Shown here: positions 54,530-63,406 of the stretch, one piece after another | Layout of the letters: each line of letters opens with the position of its first letter | How positions within the stretch are numbered: the stretch's first letter is position 1 | Assembly: GCF_002270415.1 (NCBI RefSeq) | Contig: NZ_NNRI01000022.1 | Location: forward strand, 248,001-312,000 | Direction: 5' to 3' | Length of the DNA: 64,000 nucleotides | From: Mesorhizobium sophorae | GTDB lineage: Bacteria > Pseudomonadota > Alphaproteobacteria > Rhizobiales > Rhizobiaceae | Program-made: the position numbers and the translations under genes | Notes under the pieces: model-generated | What the model was told of the DNA's origin: nothing | Database searches by the model: none | Seen by the model: only the letters and a program-made list of their open reading frames with translations

Positions 54530-54546
54530 ACTATCATTTGGATAGT
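54530..54546. promoter_or_regulatory. candidate HxlR operator
   Basis: ACTATCATTTGGATAGT is a perfect 6-bp inverted repeat with a 5-base spacer between the divergent hxlR and truncated oxidoreductase genes. A second one, GTACCT...AGGTAC, lies at 54568-54589. HxlR regulators usually bind such divergent promoters. Confidence 0.5.
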
Positions 54547-54592
54547 AATAGTCCCTTGTCCAGTATGTACCTGAATGATATATAGGTACCTC

Positions 54593-54991
54593 ATGGATAG
54601 TGAAGATGTGTCTCCTTTCGGCTATGATGCGTACCGGCGCACGTGTGCTTCGCACACCGTGCTCGAGATGCTGGCCAGCAAATGGGTCTATCTGGTGGTT
54701 TGTGCGCTGCGCAAAGGCCGGTTGCGCAATGGCGAGCTTGCCCGCAAGCTCGAAGGCATCACGCCGAAGATGCTGACGCAGACATTGCGCGTGCTTGAGC
54801 GCGACGGTCTGGTGCGGCGCGAGATCTTCCCGGTCATTCCGCCGCGCGTCGAATATGAATTGACTGAGCTTGGCCAGAACCTGGCGGGACTGCTCAACCA
54901 GATCAGGTCGTGGTCGGAACAGCATGCGCCGGACATCAAGGAGGCCAGGGCGCGGGCGACTGCTGAAAATGAAGGCGACTGGGCCGCCTAG
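54593..54991 (+). CDS. HxlR-family transcriptional regulator
   Basis: A 132-residue winged-helix regulator: CASHTVLEMLASKWVYLVVCAL near 19-40, LRNGELARKLEGITPKMLTQTLRVLERDGLVRR as recognition region, and EYELTELGQNL wing. These proteins sense redox-active or electrophilic compounds and control a neighbouring oxidoreductase, which here is destroyed. Confidence 0.88.
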   Translation: MDSEDVSPFGYDAYRRTCASHTVLEMLASKWVYLVVCALRKGRLRNGELARKLEGITPKMLTQTLRVLERDGLVRREIFPVIPPRVEYELTELGQNLAGLLNQIRSWSEQHAPDIKEARARATAENEGDWAA

Positions 54992-55084
54992 CTTCGATCC
55001 GAGTCTTTCGTAGCCGTCCGGCAAAGGCCGGAAGCGGGATTTTGCGCTCGCCGGCAAGCGCCGACGTCGCGGACAGGCCGGACT

Positions 55085-55462
55085 TCAGCCGATCATGGCG
55101 CTGCGGCCGCCGACCTCGGCCTCGCGAATCTTGGTGTCGCGTGATTCGAGCATCTCAGCCTTGGAAAGCTCCGCTTCAGCTTCGCCGAGTAATGATTCGG
55201 CAGTGCTTCGCTGGTGGGCGAGGTCGCTTTGCGAATTTCTAAGGTTGTCGCGACGTAAACGCGCCGCCTTGGCAAAGGTCGGATAGGCAAAATGGTTGAT
55301 GTCGGTGATGCCGGCTTTCTTTTCTTCGGCGGTGATCTGAAGCTCCAGTTCGACGGCCATGCGTTCGAACTCGGCGATCATCATGTCGAGCTGCAGCAGC
55401 TGCCGCCGCTTCTCATTCACCTGAAACTGCTTCAGCCGAACGAGGTTTTCACGTGACTTCAT
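55085..55462 (-). CDS. fliJ: FliJ-like flagellar export chaperone
   Basis: A 125-residue, almost wholly coiled-coil protein (MKSRENLVRLKQFQVNEKRR; EFERMAVELELQITAEEKKAG) fitting the FliJ-type protein next to ctrA in rhizobia. FliJ helps dock substrates at the flagellar export gate. ATG at 55462 gives the family start. Identification rests on length, coiled coil and location. Confidence 0.7.
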   Translation of the reverse strand: MKSRENLVRLKQFQVNEKRRQLLQLDMMIAEFERMAVELELQITAEEKKAGITDINHFAYPTFAKAARLRRDNLRNSQSDLAHQRSTAESLLGEAEAELSKAEMLESRDTKIREAEVGGRSAMIG

Positions 55463-55914
55463 GATTCGGTACTCCCGGAAACGCACACCCGCACATATCG
55501 TCCAAACCGCCTGGAAAGGCCCAGGCCTTGCCCGTGTCCACCGGCTTTCCCCGAACTATAGGAAACAAAACCCTAAAGTTTTTTGCCGGCGGTAACCATT
55601 CGTTTACGGGCATTGTTAATCATACGGCTCAGGACTTAAGGCCGGGTAAAAATTCCGGCCGCCGATGCGGGAGCCGCGTCAATGAGTCTCTGGAGTCGCT
55701 TAGTCCAGGTTGTTAATGTGTTGCATTAGGAATTTGGTTCTGGGATTCGTTATTAGATTCAAGAGGGTGTAGAAAGAGGTTAAAAAATCTGGTACCGTAG
55801 TGGACGGGAAATTAGGTTTTGTTAACCATTTGATGGCAGCCTCTGCACAAGGCAACCACTGCTCCGGGTCCGGACGGGTCGTGAAATGGTCCGGCAGCAG
55901 AAAAGGGGAATGAA
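55463..55914. promoter_or_regulatory. 452-bp divergent fliJ-ctrA promoter region
   Basis: Contains four GANTC sites at 55684, 55693, 55744 and 55756, sites of CcrM methylation in alphaproteobacteria, and a TTAACCAT at 55822-55829 that matches the CtrA half-site described for rhizobia. Both are expected of a cell-cycle-timed, self-regulated ctrA promoter. Confidence 0.65.
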
Positions 55915-56610
55915 ATGCGTGTTCTGCTGATAGAAGATGACAGTGCAACCGCACAAAGCATCGAACTGATGCTGAAATCGGAAAGTTTCAATGTCTACAC
56001 GACCGATCTCGGTGAAGAGGGTGTCGATCTAGGCAAGCTCTACGACTACGATATCATCCTTCTCGATCTCAACCTGCCTGACATGTCGGGCTATGAAGTC
56101 TTGAGAACGCTTCGCCTGTCCAAGGTGAAAACGCCGATCCTCATCCTCTCCGGCATGGCCGGCATCGAGGACAAGGTACGCGGCCTCGGCTTCGGCGCCG
56201 ACGACTACATGACCAAGCCGTTCCACAAGGATGAGCTGGTCGCCCGCATTCATGCCATCGTGCGGCGCTCAAAGGGCCATGCCCAGTCGGTCATCACTAC
56301 CGGCGACCTGGTGGTCAACCTCGACGCCAAGACCGTTGAAGTCGGCGGCCAGCGCGTGCACCTCACCGGCAAGGAATATCAGATGCTGGAGCTGCTCTCG
56401 CTGCGCAAGGGCACCACACTGACCAAGGAAATGTTCCTCAACCATCTCTATGGCGGCATGGACGAGCCCGAGCTGAAGATCATCGACGTCTTCATCTGCA
56501 AGCTGCGCAAGAAGCTCGACGCGGCATCCGGCGGCCAGAACTACATCGAAACGGTCTGGGGTCGTGGCTATGTGCTGCGCGAACCGGAAGACATCCGCGT
56601 CAGCGCCTGA
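55915..56610 (+). CDS. ctrA: cell-cycle response regulator CtrA
   Basis: A 231-residue OmpR-type response regulator and master cell-cycle regulator. Receiver: acidic pair E7-D8-D9, phosphoacceptor D51 (LLDLNLPDMSGYEVL), lysine in MTKPFHKDELVARIHAIVRR. The C-terminal winged helix has KEYQMLELLSLRKGTTLTKEMFLNHLYGG and ends VWGRGYVLREPE. Phosphorylated through ChpT, whose gene is 2.5 kb downstream. The first-half sequence is almost that of the Caulobacter protein. Confidence 0.97.
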   Translation: MRVLLIEDDSATAQSIELMLKSESFNVYTTDLGEEGVDLGKLYDYDIILLDLNLPDMSGYEVLRTLRLSKVKTPILILSGMAGIEDKVRGLGFGADDYMTKPFHKDELVARIHAIVRRSKGHAQSVITTGDLVVNLDAKTVEVGGQRVHLTGKEYQMLELLSLRKGTTLTKEMFLNHLYGGMDEPELKIIDVFICKLRKKLDAASGGQNYIETVWGRGYVLREPEDIRVSA

Positions 56611-56641
56611 GCAGCGAGCAGCGTCCGAACTTTTCTTCGAC

Positions 56642-56669
56642 AAAAAACCCGGCTCCGGCCGGGTTTTTT
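56642..56669 (+). terminator. Rho-independent terminator of ctrA
   Basis: A GC-rich hairpin (CCCGGC, loop TCCG, GCCGGG) followed by six T's, 32 bases after the ctrA stop. Confidence 0.9.
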
Positions 56670-56678
56670 CGTGATGGG

Positions 56679-58392
56679 GTAACCGGGGCAAAACCGGTGG
56701 CGGACGCGGCGTTATGACTCGGGTGTATCGGGTTGGGGTGGGTGGCGGTTTGGCGGGCGGCGTGATTCCATCGGGCCATGGCGGAGCCACCAGATTCTCG
56801 AACGCTGACCCCTGCGGACCTGCTCGACATGATCCTGCAGTTGCGGGCAGAGGTCGCCGGGCTTCGCGCCGAGAATGCGGCTCTGAAGGATGAGATCCGG
56901 CGTCTGAAAGGTCTACCGCCGCGCCCGACGCTGAAGCCGAGCGGGATGGAGCAGTCGTCCAAGCGGAATTCACCTGCGGCAACGGGTCCGAAGCGACGTG
57001 GCTCGAGCCGGGCGGTCGTCACCGAAGAGCGCCGTCTTTGTTATGAGCCGCCACCGGGCTCGCAGTTTGTGGGGCGGACAAGCTTCGTGGTGCAGGATCT
57101 GACGATTGGGGTGCGGGTGGTCCGCTATCATCGGGACCGCTGGCGTTTGCCGGATGGCCGGATCGTCGTCGCTCCGCTGCCGGACGGGGTCGACGGGCAC
57201 TTCGGTTTGGAGCTTCGGCGTCTGGTGCTGTCGCTTTATCACCAGGGTCAATCGACCGTGGAGCGGATCGTCGCGTTGCTGCGCGACTTCGGCGTGTCGA
57301 TCTCCAAGCGCCAGGTCGTGCGGATCCTGACCAGCAAGATCGACGCCTTTGTCGCCGAAGCGAAGCAGGTTCTGACGGCCGGGCTCGCTTCGGCCGGTTG
57401 GGTCAGCGTCGACGACACCGGGGCCCGCCATGGCGCGGTCAATGGCGTGTGCACGCAAATCGGCAATGACCGGTTCGCCGTGTTCACGACCACCCAGTCG
57501 AAGAGCCGGCTGAACTTCCTGCGGCTCCTGCACGGCGGGTCGGCCCGGTGGGTCCTGAACGCCGCCTCACGCGCCTACATGCTGGAGCGCGGGCTGCCGG
57601 TGATCACGACGGATCTTCTGCATGCCGGGCGCGAGCCGTCCGGGTTCGAGGACGCGGCGTCATGGGACGCCCATCTGCTCGCCCATGGCCTGGAGCCCAA
57701 GGATGGCCCTCTGGACCCGTTCCGCATCGCCAGTGAAGGCGCGTTGTGGGGCGGTCTGACCGAGGCAAAGGCCCTCGACGGCACCGTCATCCTCAGTGAT
57801 GGGGCGGGCCAGTTCGCAATCGGCGAGCACGCGCGGTGCTGGGTCCACATGGAGCGGCAGATCCATGCCCTCGATAGCTTCACCGACCCGCAGCGCCGCG
57901 CCAAGGCCCTGATCCAGAGCCGGATCTGGTGGCTCTACAACGACATCAAGGCGTGGTGTCTGGATCCCACGCCCCGAAGAGCCAGGGAACTGGCCCGGCG
58001 GTTCGACCGGATCGTCGGCATGAAGACCAGGTTCGTGACCCTCGACCGTCTGCTCGCGCGCATCCGGACCGACCGCCAAAGCTTCCTGAGGATCCTCCGA
58101 CGCCCGGACATTCCGCTCCACACCAACGGCTCGGAGAACGATATCCGCAGCGTGGTGACCCGCCGCAAGATCAGCGGCGGAACCCACAGTGACCAGGGCC
58201 GTGCTGCCCGCGACACCATGCTCAGCATGATGAAGACCTGCAACAAGCTCGGTGTCAGCTTCTGGGATTATCTCGGCGATCGCCTCGGCATCCCTGGCAG
58301 CAAGATCCTACCGCTTCCCGTTCTCGTCGCCGCTCAGTGAACCCCAACAGCAGATCGACCCGCTCAAACGCCACCGGTTTTGCCCCGGTTAC
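56679..58392. mobile_element. IS66-family element with a single transposase gene, intact
   Basis: Perfect 24-bp inverted repeats beginning GTAACCGGGGC at 56679-56702 and 58369-58392, flanked by an exact 8-bp direct repeat GTGATGGG (56671-56678 and 58393-58400). GTAA ends and 8-bp duplications are typical of IS66. It lies one base after the ctrA terminator and did not disrupt a gene. Confidence 0.92.
56778..58340 (+). CDS. IS66-family transposase
   Basis: A 520-residue TnpC-type transposase. Coiled-coil start (LRAEVAGLRAENAALKDEIRRL), zinc-free linker, then SVDDTGARH (first D), SDGAGQFAIGEHARCWVHMERQ (second D) and NGSENDIRSVVTRRKISGG (E). The usual IS66 TnpA and TnpB genes are absent, as in the single-gene subgroup. 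Confidence 0.9.
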   Translation: MAEPPDSRTLTPADLLDMILQLRAEVAGLRAENAALKDEIRRLKGLPPRPTLKPSGMEQSSKRNSPAATGPKRRGSSRAVVTEERRLCYEPPPGSQFVGRTSFVVQDLTIGVRVVRYHRDRWRLPDGRIVVAPLPDGVDGHFGLELRRLVLSLYHQGQSTVERIVALLRDFGVSISKRQVVRILTSKIDAFVAEAKQVLTAGLASAGWVSVDDTGARHGAVNGVCTQIGNDRFAVFTTTQSKSRLNFLRLLHGGSARWVLNAASRAYMLERGLPVITTDLLHAGREPSGFEDAASWDAHLLAHGLEPKDGPLDPFRIASEGALWGGLTEAKALDGTVILSDGAGQFAIGEHARCWVHMERQIHALDSFTDPQRRAKALIQSRIWWLYNDIKAWCLDPTPRRARELARRFDRIVGMKTRFVTLDRLLARIRTDRQSFLRILRRPDIPLHTNGSENDIRSVVTRRKISGGTHSDQGRAARDTMLSMMKTCNKLGVSFWDYLGDRLGIPGSKILPLPVLVAAQ

Positions 58393-58482
58393 GTGATGGG
58401 CTGATAACTATTTGTTTTGACGCAATTTTGGACGGAAAACCGTCACACATTCTTCCTGGAAGATTGCCCCCCGCGGTCCGAA

Positions 58483-58851
58483 TCAGGCGGCGATCTTCAA
58501 GGTGCGAAAGCGCTCGAGCAGTTGCGGACGGTTGAACGGCTTCAGGAGATAGCCCTGGGCGCCGGCGCGCTTGGCCCGCATGATCGAAGCGATATCGAGC
58601 TCGACCAGTGAAATCAGGATCTGCGGCCTTATCGGGCTCTCCATGGCGCGCACGCGGCGGATGAGATCGACCGCCGCCACGTCCGGCAAGGCGCCGTCGA
58701 CGACGATGATGTCGGGCATGTCGGCCGCGCACATCTCCAGCGCGTCAAGTCCGCTGGCAGCCTCGATGACAACCATGTCGGAGCCGCCCAGGATGCGTTT
58801 TGCAACCTTCCTGATGACGCTTGAATCGTCGACGAACATGCAGCGTTTCAT
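58483..58851 (-). CDS. single-domain CheY-like response regulator
   Basis: A 122-residue receiver domain: acidic D8-D9, phosphoacceptor D52 (IIVVDGALPDVAAVDL) and LLKPFNRPQ with the conserved lysine. Lies between ctrA and chpT; similar stand-alone receivers accompany this region in rhizobia. Its partner kinase is not visible. ATG at 58851 fits. Confidence 0.88.
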   Translation of the reverse strand: MKRCMFVDDSSVIRKVAKRILGGSDMVVIEAASGLDALEMCAADMPDIIVVDGALPDVAAVDLIRRVRAMESPIRPQILISLVELDIASIMRAKRAGAQGYLLKPFNRPQLLERFRTLKIAA

Positions 58852-59095
58852 TTCCGGGTCCTCTTGCCTGTTGGCAATCCGGTGGCGTCGGGGCATCTGA
58901 AAGGCACCATAGGCCGATCTGGTAAAGAAGCCGAAAAGCGTTTAGGTAAAATTTTTGCAAAGATGCCGTTTGTGGGCTGTTCTTCGCAATGCTTCGGCTC
59001 GACCAGACCGGTAAAGCTCATCTCACCTCGATCGAAGCGCCGTCGCAGGTATTGCGGATCGAAATACTTGGCTTCTTTAGGGATTGGCGTGGGCT
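58852..59095. other. 244-bp region between chpT and the CheY-like gene
   Basis: Contains only promoter-like AT-rich sequence near 58930-58980. No gene or hairpin terminator seen. Confidence 0.35.
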
Positions 59096-59725
59096 TCAGG
59101 CGGCTGAAAGCACGATTTCTTCCGGCGTCGCGTGGATCGAGATCGTCATGTTGGCTTCGCGCGCCAGGAGCAGCGTGTAATAGGGCTGCACGGAATGCGC
59201 GTCGATCGGTTCCTCCGGCTTGTGGCCGGAATGCAGTTCGAGGAATTTCGGCGGCACGCGCAGCATCGGGCCGCTCGCCGCAAGCGCGAAACGCGGCTCG
59301 GTTTCGAGGTTTTCCAGCGTCACGGAAAGCTTGCCGCCGCGCGGAATGGCGGCGTTGGCGACGAGGAGCAGGTTGAGCAGCAGCTTGACCTTGTTCTTGG
59401 GCAGCAGCGCGCGGGTCCCGTTCCAGCTCAGTTCCGGCTTCTCGTTCTTGAGGAAGGCGATGGCGACGGCTTCGGCATCGCCGGTATCGATCAACATGCC
59501 GGCCGACCCGGCGGCGCCGAAAGCGATGCGGGCGAACTGCAGGCGGGCAGAAGCGTTGCGGGCGCTCTGGCGGATCAGCTTCATGGCGTCCTCGTCGGCG
59601 CCGCCTTCGTCGAGCAGTTCGAGCCCGTTGTTGATCGCGCCGACCGGCGAGATGATGTCGTGGCACACCCGGCTGCACAAAAGTGCCGCCAGATCGGGTG
59701 CGGAAAGGGCAAACAGATCGGCCAT
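59096..59725 (-). CDS. chpT: histidine phosphotransferase ChpT
   Basis: A 209-residue dimeric histidine-kinase-like phosphotransferase that passes phosphate from CckA to CtrA and CpdR. The phosphorylated histidine is H22 in SRVCHDIISPVGAINNGLELL; a degenerate ATPase-like domain follows. The ATG at 59725 is preceded by AGGGA; an in-frame ATG at 59758 would add 11 residues. Confidence 0.92.
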   Translation of the reverse strand: MADLFALSAPDLAALLCSRVCHDIISPVGAINNGLELLDEGGADEDAMKLIRQSARNASARLQFARIAFGAAGSAGMLIDTGDAEAVAIAFLKNEKPELSWNGTRALLPKNKVKLLLNLLLVANAAIPRGGKLSVTLENLETEPRFALAASGPMLRVPPKFLELHSGHKPEEPIDAHSVQPYYTLLLAREANMTISIHATPEEIVLSAA

Positions 59726-60066
59726 CGGCGAAAATCCCTGCAAAATTTCATAACTCATGGCCGAGCGATCGATTCGTCGCCTGCCCACACGAATCACGCA
59801 CTCTCCTCGGGCATCCTGAATACACAGCGCCCGTGCGTGCGGCAACAAATCCGAAATTGTGGTGGCAAATGGCGTGTTCACACAGGCTGCCGACCCACCT
59901 GAGCGTCCCAAACAGCCTTTGAACCGCCATGTTCATGTGGGAGCTTAATGGTTGAAAAAGGATTACGGCATAGTTTGCCCGTAACAGTTACCCTTAACGG
60001 CCGGCTAAAAGAGCCGTACGGGGTGTGAGGCGTCGGCGAAAGTGCTCCCTGACGGAGATTGGAAGC
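59726..60066. other. 341-bp divergent region between chpT and the DUF1134 gene
   Basis: Holds AACCATTAA (reverse strand) near 59945 and TTAACGG at 59994, both resembling CtrA half-sites. In Brucella, the homologous gene eipA is, as I recall, bound by CtrA. No coding sequence. Confidence 0.4.
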
Positions 60067-60702
60067 ATGTTTTCCCGATTCTGCGACCGGACTTTTTTCC
60101 GTGTCATCCCGGACCGGACTTTTGTCCGTGTCGTCCAAGGCCGGAGCTTTCTCCGTGTCATCTCAATGGCGATGGCGCTCATGGGCGTTCTCGTCTTCTC
60201 GACTTCGGCCCTGCGGGCCCAGGAATACACCGCTCAGGAGATTGTCGATTCCGGGCACAAGTTCTTCGGCGCGACGTCGGGCGGGCTGGCCACGGTTATC
60301 GAGAAGATTTTTGCTTCCTACGGACTGCCCAACGGCTATCTGCTGGGCGAAGAGGGCTCGGGCGCGCTGATCGGCGGCCTGACCTATGGCGAAGGCACGC
60401 TCTACACCAAGAATGCCGGCGATCACAAAGTGTTCTGGCAAGGCCCGTCGCTCGGCTGGGATTTCGGCGGCGAGGGGTCGCGGGTGATGATGCTGGTCTA
60501 CAATCTCGACGATGTGAGCAACCTCTACAACCGTTATGGCGGCGTCGCCGGTTCGGCCTATGTGGTGGCCGGCGTTGGCTTCAACGTGCTGAAGAACAAC
60601 AATGTGCTTTTGGTGCCGATCCGCACCGGCGTCGGTGCCCGGCTCGGCGTCAATCTCGGCTATCTGAAGCTCACCGAACGCGCCACGTGGAATCCGTTCT
60701 GA
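60067..60702 (+). CDS. DUF1134 family envelope protein, EipA-like
   Basis: A 211-residue exported protein of the DUF1134/EipA family (Brucella envelope integrity protein). After an unusual arginine- and phenylalanine-rich start, residues 30-52 form a signal sequence (MAMALMGVLVFSTSALRA), then the conserved domain: EEGSGALIGGLTYGEGTLYTK, GPSLGWDFGGEGSRVMMLVYN. Residues about 7-33 come from a three-fold 27-bp repeat. The true start may be the internal ATG at residue 34 (60166). Confidence 0.87.
   Translation: MFSRFCDRTFFRVIPDRTFVRVVQGRSFLRVISMAMALMGVLVFSTSALRAQEYTAQEIVDSGHKFFGATSGGLATVIEKIFASYGLPNGYLLGEEGSGALIGGLTYGEGTLYTKNAGDHKVFWQGPSLGWDFGGEGSRVMMLVYNLDDVSNLYNRYGGVAGSAYVVAGVGFNVLKNNNVLLVPIRTGVGARLGVNLGYLKLTERATWNPF
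60085..60165. repeat. three 27-bp tandem repeats at the start of the DUF1134 gene
   Basis: Units at 60085-60111, 60112-60138 and 60139-60165 encode DRTFFRVIP, DRTFVRVVQ and GRSFLRVIS. They keep the reading frame and sit just before the signal sequence. Confidence 0.85.
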
Positions 60703-60716
60703 GCTAATCCCGTTTC

Positions 60717-60740
60717 GTTGCGGCAAAGCCTTGCCGCAAC
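60717..60740 (+). terminator. hairpin after the DUF1134 gene
   Basis: A perfect 10-bp stem (GTTGCGGCAA / TTGCCGCAAC) with a 4-base loop, 14 bases after the stop. There is no T-run, so termination is only likely. Confidence 0.55.
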
Positions 60741-60809
60741 GCTGGATTTCCGCCATGTCAACGTGGCACAGTCCAGCATTAGCGGTTGCCGTCCACAACG
60801 GGTAGTCAC

Positions 60810-61946
60810 TTGGTCCAATCGGTCCTGTTCTTCGTCCTCGGCTTTCTCTGCGCCGGCTTCCTGGCGCTTATGATTGCTCCGGCCATATGGCGCCGCGCCG
60901 TCGCCCTGACGCGCAAGCGCATCGAAGCCTCGATACCTCTGACGCAAACCGAGATCCTGGCCGACAAGGATCGCGTTCGCGCCGAGTACGCCATGTCGAC
61001 GCGCCGCCTCGAAATCAGCGTCAAGGCGTTGCGCGAGAAGGTGGCCGAACAGCTCGTCGAGATCAGTCGCGGCCACGAGGCGATGAAGGGCCTGGCGATC
61101 GAGCGCATGGAGAAGAACCAGGTACTGAGCGAACTGGGGGCCACGAGCGAAATGCTGCGGCAGCGCGAGGACGAGTTGCACCGTCTGTCGGACCGGCTCA
61201 AGGAAACTGAACGCAAGCTGGAGAAGCGCGGGCTCGAGCTTGAAAAGCTGGAGAGCATGTATGACGACGCCAGCTTCTCCTCCAGCAGCCGACAGATCGA
61301 ACTCGTGGCGCGCGAATCCGAGATGCAGAAACTTGCGAGCGACATTGCGTTGCTGCGCGGCCAGCGCAAGGAGGCGGACAGGCGCGGCCAGGAGATCGCG
61401 GCCGAAAGCAAGGCTGCACGCGATGCCGTGAAAGCCGAGAAGAAAAAAACCGCCGACCTCGACAAGAAGGTCGAACGGCTGCTGGCCACTCTTGCTGATC
61501 GCGAGGACAAGCTCGACCGCCGCGAAAAGGAACTGGCGCGGCTGCGAGAAAAGTCGAAAGCCGAGGATAGCACGCCGGCTCTGCGCCTGGTCGGCAGGGG
61601 CTGCGATGTCGCCAAGAGCGATGACGTCGACAAGGCTATCGCCAAGCTCGACAGCGACCGTGAGCGGCTCGAGGCGAGGCTGACGGTGCTGGCGCGCGAG
61701 AACAAGCAGCTGAAGGCGGATCTCACCGCGTTGGTCGTGTCCAATCCCGCGGATGGCAGCTCCGCCTTGCGCGAGCAGATGAACGAACTGGCAGCGGAGG
61801 TCGTCCATCTGACGGCCAAGCTCGAGGGACCTGATTCGCCGATCGCCAAGGCATTGACAGTACCGTCGGATGCACGCTCCGGCAACGGTGAGCGCAGTCT
61901 TGCAGATCGCGTGCGGGCGCTGCAGGAAGCGGACGCAGCAAGCTGA
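60810..61946 (+). CDS. membrane-anchored coiled-coil protein, function unknown
   Basis: A 378-residue protein with one N-terminal membrane helix (LFFVLGFLCAGFLALMIAPA) followed by a long charged coiled coil (about 60-300) and a polar tail. Conserved in rhizobia as a hypothetical protein, to my recollection. The start is a TTG: 60810 fits that family, but 60786 is also possible. Its function could be structural or division related, which the sequence does not show. Confidence 0.75.
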   Translation: MVQSVLFFVLGFLCAGFLALMIAPAIWRRAVALTRKRIEASIPLTQTEILADKDRVRAEYAMSTRRLEISVKALREKVAEQLVEISRGHEAMKGLAIERMEKNQVLSELGATSEMLRQREDELHRLSDRLKETERKLEKRGLELEKLESMYDDASFSSSSRQIELVARESEMQKLASDIALLRGQRKEADRRGQEIAAESKAARDAVKAEKKKTADLDKKVERLLATLADREDKLDRREKELARLREKSKAEDSTPALRLVGRGCDVAKSDDVDKAIAKLDSDRERLEARLTVLARENKQLKADLTALVVSNPADGSSALREQMNELAAEVVHLTAKLEGPDSPIAKALTVPSDARSGNGERSLADRVRALQEADAAS

Positions 61947-61948
61947 AA

Positions 61949-62752
61949 TCAGTTCCTGTTTGCCGAGAAATGATGCAGCGCGATGGCTGACGCCGCTGCG
62001 ACGTTCAGGCTGTCGAAACCCTTCGACATGGTGATCCGCACCGTTTGCAAGCGCGCGAGCAGGCTTTCGGGCAGCCCTTCGCCCTCGGTGCCGAGATAGA
62101 GCGCAAGGCGCTCGCTCCGCCGCGCATCGCGAATGTCGGTGTGCCCGCCCGGCGACAGCGCAAACTGGCCATAACCGCGGCGGTCAAGCGTTGCCGTGAA
62201 GCCGGCGGCGTCGGTGAACGACGCGAAGGGAATTTTGAGCGCGGCACCGACGGAAACCCGGATCGCCTTGCGGTAGAGCGGATCGCAGCATGTCGCGTCC
62301 ATGAGCACCGCATCGGCGCCAAAGGCGGCGGCGTTGCGAAGGATCGAACCCATATTGTCGTGGTTGGCGATGCCGACAAGCACCACGATCAGCGCCTGGG
62401 CCGGCAAGGCATCGAGCAAGGCCTCGGCGGATTGCGGTGTCCCCTTGCGACCGATGGCCAGGATGCCGCGATGCATATGAAACCCGGCGATTGCATCCAT
62501 CACCGCACTGGTGGCAACATAGACCGGCAGGTCCGCCGGCGCCTTGTTCAGGATGCCTTCGAGGCCGGCCAGCCGGTTTTCCAGGACCAGCACCGATTCG
62601 GTGCCAAAACGCCCAGACGAGAGCAGCAGGTCGAGCACCACCTTGCCTTCGGCGACGAAGCGGCCTTGCCGGCCGGCGAGGTCTCGCTCGCGGATATCGA
62701 GATAGGCGGCAACGCGCGGGTCTTGCGGGTCGACGATGCGAATGGGATCCAT
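61949..62752 (-). CDS. TrmH/SpoU-family RNA methyltransferase
   Basis: A 267-residue SPOUT methyltransferase transferring methyl groups from SAM to tRNA or rRNA ribose. Three SpoU motifs are visible: NHDNMGSILRNAAAFGADAV, LYLGTEGEGLP and TMSKGFDSLNVAAASAIAL. An N-terminal substrate-binding domain precedes them (FVAEGKVVLDLLL). Target position unknown. ATG at 62752. Convergent with the coiled-coil gene, 2 bases apart. Confidence 0.9.
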   Translation of the reverse strand: MDPIRIVDPQDPRVAAYLDIRERDLAGRQGRFVAEGKVVLDLLLSSGRFGTESVLVLENRLAGLEGILNKAPADLPVYVATSAVMDAIAGFHMHRGILAIGRKGTPQSAEALLDALPAQALIVVLVGIANHDNMGSILRNAAAFGADAVLMDATCCDPLYRKAIRVSVGAALKIPFASFTDAAGFTATLDRRGYGQFALSPGGHTDIRDARRSERLALYLGTEGEGLPESLLARLQTVRITMSKGFDSLNVAAASAIALHHFSANRN

Positions 62753-62920
62753 GCATTCCTCGCGGTCACCGCAGCGGCCCGAAAATCCGCACGGGATTGC
62801 CGGCGCCCATCGTTGGCCAGGAAGCACGATGCGATAATTCAGGACGATCAGCTACCTCTGTGCGCCGGATGAACGCACATCGCCCTGAAAGCGTCGCGAG
62901 GTAAGTGGCTACAGGACAGG

Positions 62921-63265
62921 TCAGGTTCCGGCACGGCGCAAACGGTGCGCCATCTGGGAGAGGTCCTCCTTGCCGCTGCCGAAAATGCCGTCCAGCATGC
63001 CGAGCAGTTCGCGCACGGCATCCGATTTGCAGGAATAGTAGATCATCTGCCGGTCGCGACGGGTGTCGACGAGGTCGAGCGCCCGCAACTTGGCCAGATG
63101 CTGCGATAGGGCGGATTGACTGAGCATCACCTTCTCGGCGATGGAGCCGACCGACATTTCACCGTCGATCAGATGGCTCATGATCAACAGCCGTTTCTCA
63201 TTGCCCATCAGCATGAGAAATTCGGCTGCCGATCCGGCATTGGCGATTAGCTTAGACGAGACCAT
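62921..63265 (-). CDS. ArsR-family transcriptional regulator
   Basis: A 114-residue winged-helix repressor: NEKRLLIMSHLIDGEMSVGSIAEKVMLSQSALSQHLAKLRALDLVDTRR is the DNA-binding region. No CxC metal site as in arsenic sensors, so it may sense redox or sulfide instead. Start at 63265 behind GGGGGA; an ATG at 63289 is the alternative. Confidence 0.88.
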   Translation of the reverse strand: MVSSKLIANAGSAAEFLMLMGNEKRLLIMSHLIDGEMSVGSIAEKVMLSQSALSQHLAKLRALDLVDTRRDRQMIYYSCKSDAVRELLGMLDGIFGSGKEDLSQMAHRLRRAGT

Positions 63266-63406
63266 CGATCCCCCATGCTTTTTGATCATCCTGACGCCAT
63301 GGGGGCAATGGCATCTGATTCCATAAACTCAGTTGCGTATGGCCGCTGCGATTCAGCGTCACTGACAAAAGGTAGAGCATTTCCTTCAAATCTCAAGTGT
63401 TGCTTT

